The position numbers and the translations under genes are program-made. Under the pieces are notes generated by a model, which saw only the letters and a list, made by a program, of their open reading frames with translations, searched no databases and had not been told where the DNA came from. Source: Ochromonadaceae sp. CCMP2298 (Eukaryota; Sar; Synurophyceae; Ochromonadales; Ochromonadaceae). From it: DNA of 15,772 bases. The stretch covers positions 22,564 through 38,335 of the forward strand of contig MU633613.1 of assembly GCA_026770595.1 (NCBI GenBank), read 5' to 3'. Positions 15,283 to 15,772 of the stretch are shown here, piece by piece. Numbering within the stretch: the first letter of the stretch is position 1; every line of letters begins with the position of its first letter.

Positions 15283-15772
15283 GTTGGCGATTATTTTTCT
15301 AGCTCACCTTCTCCAGTCGCGAGAAACATGACTCCAGAGGATGCTTCTCCTTCGGCATAATTTTAGTTGGGGGAAGAATTCTAGTTTGGGCCCTGCTTCA
15401 ATGACGGAATTCTGCGAAGCTCAGGCTGCGAATCTCCGATCCAGAGTTGCGAGTTCACAATGGGCTGAGAGGAGGAAGACTTCAGCTACAATCTCAGGCT
15501 CGAGTATGAAAGAGTAGGACCTAGCCTGGATCACATTGGGGGATAAGTTTACTGATCCACCTCTGTTGCCGAGTGGTTTCATGGTAACCGGCCGGGCAAA
15601 ACCTGCCAAACATCATTTGGCTCAAAAGGTCCCTTTCCCAACAACGAACATGGGGGAGGTGTCCTCTTGCGCACTGACAGAAGAGCCCAATAATAACCAA
15701 GCTCACTGCACATTGAGAGGGCTGAGAGAAAATGTGATGATGCAGATCGTTCGGTTGATGTCTTGTTCGGCC
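15283..15772. other. upstream region of FIG4-like gene, no gene seen
   Basis: This should contain the promoter of the FIG4-like gene. I see no confident coding region, RNA gene or repeat. A short minus-strand frame at 15609-15421 has no recognisable domain or splice partner. A tRNA A-box-like string (GCCGAGTGG, about 15568) lacks a B box. Confidence 0.5.

Noticed and set aside
15560-15600. tRNA A-box-like GCCGAGTGG
   Set aside because: No B box or cloverleaf follows within the required distance.
1-15772. CRISPR array, operon or bacterial mobile element
   Set aside because: Spliceosomal introns and eukaryotic protein families show nuclear DNA, and no regularly spaced direct repeats with unique spacers are present.

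Overview
The window is nuclear DNA from a eukaryote. Three host genes are recognisable: an RNA polymerase II subunit (RPB4), a kinesin-8 and a FIG4-type phosphoinositide phosphatase. Two carry GT-AG spliceosomal introns, which are short (77-128 bp) and in several cases have a CTAAC-like branch site. There is no operon structure. The protein signatures are closest to animal-type RPB4, KIF19 and FIG4. A unicellular opisthokont-like protist or another flagellated protist would fit, but this is inference and I cannot fix the lineage.

Layout: (1) Positions 1-1034, minus strand: the N-terminal part of an LTR-retrotransposon Gag protein with zinc knuckles. It runs off the left edge. Behind it (1035-1523) lies a putative leader/LTR region with an array of TGAYTCA motifs and inverted repeats. 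(2) Positions 1524-3910: a repeat-rich stretch without a confident gene. It holds 21-bp tandem copies with a GGGAATTTCC core, a fold-back repeat, a C-rich tract that switches abruptly to a G-rich hexamer-like array, and coding-like fragments. (3) Positions 3799-4422: a nested set of short fold-back (MITE-like) elements ending about 125 bp before the RPB4 start codon. (4) Positions 4548-5241, plus strand: a four-exon RPB4 gene. (5) Positions 5460-9484, minus strand: a two-exon KIF19-like kinesin-8, convergent with RPB4. (6) Positions 9485-10166: an intergenic region with small palindromes. (7) Positions 10167-15242, minus strand: an intronless, strongly enlarged FIG4-like SAC phosphatase. (8) Positions 15243-15772: its upstream region, with a tiny upstream ORF.

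The three host genes do not form a pathway. RPB4 works in nuclear transcription, KIF19-type kinesin-8 in microtubule or cilium length control, and FIG4 in endolysosomal PI(3,5)P2 turnover. The window looks like a normal gene neighbourhood whose left third has been built up by mobile elements and simple repeats. I found no convincing new multi-gene system. The most unusual things are the nested palindromic elements next to RPB4, the enlarged FIG4 with insertions within and after its SAC domain, and the motif and inverted-repeat architecture of the retrotransposon leader.
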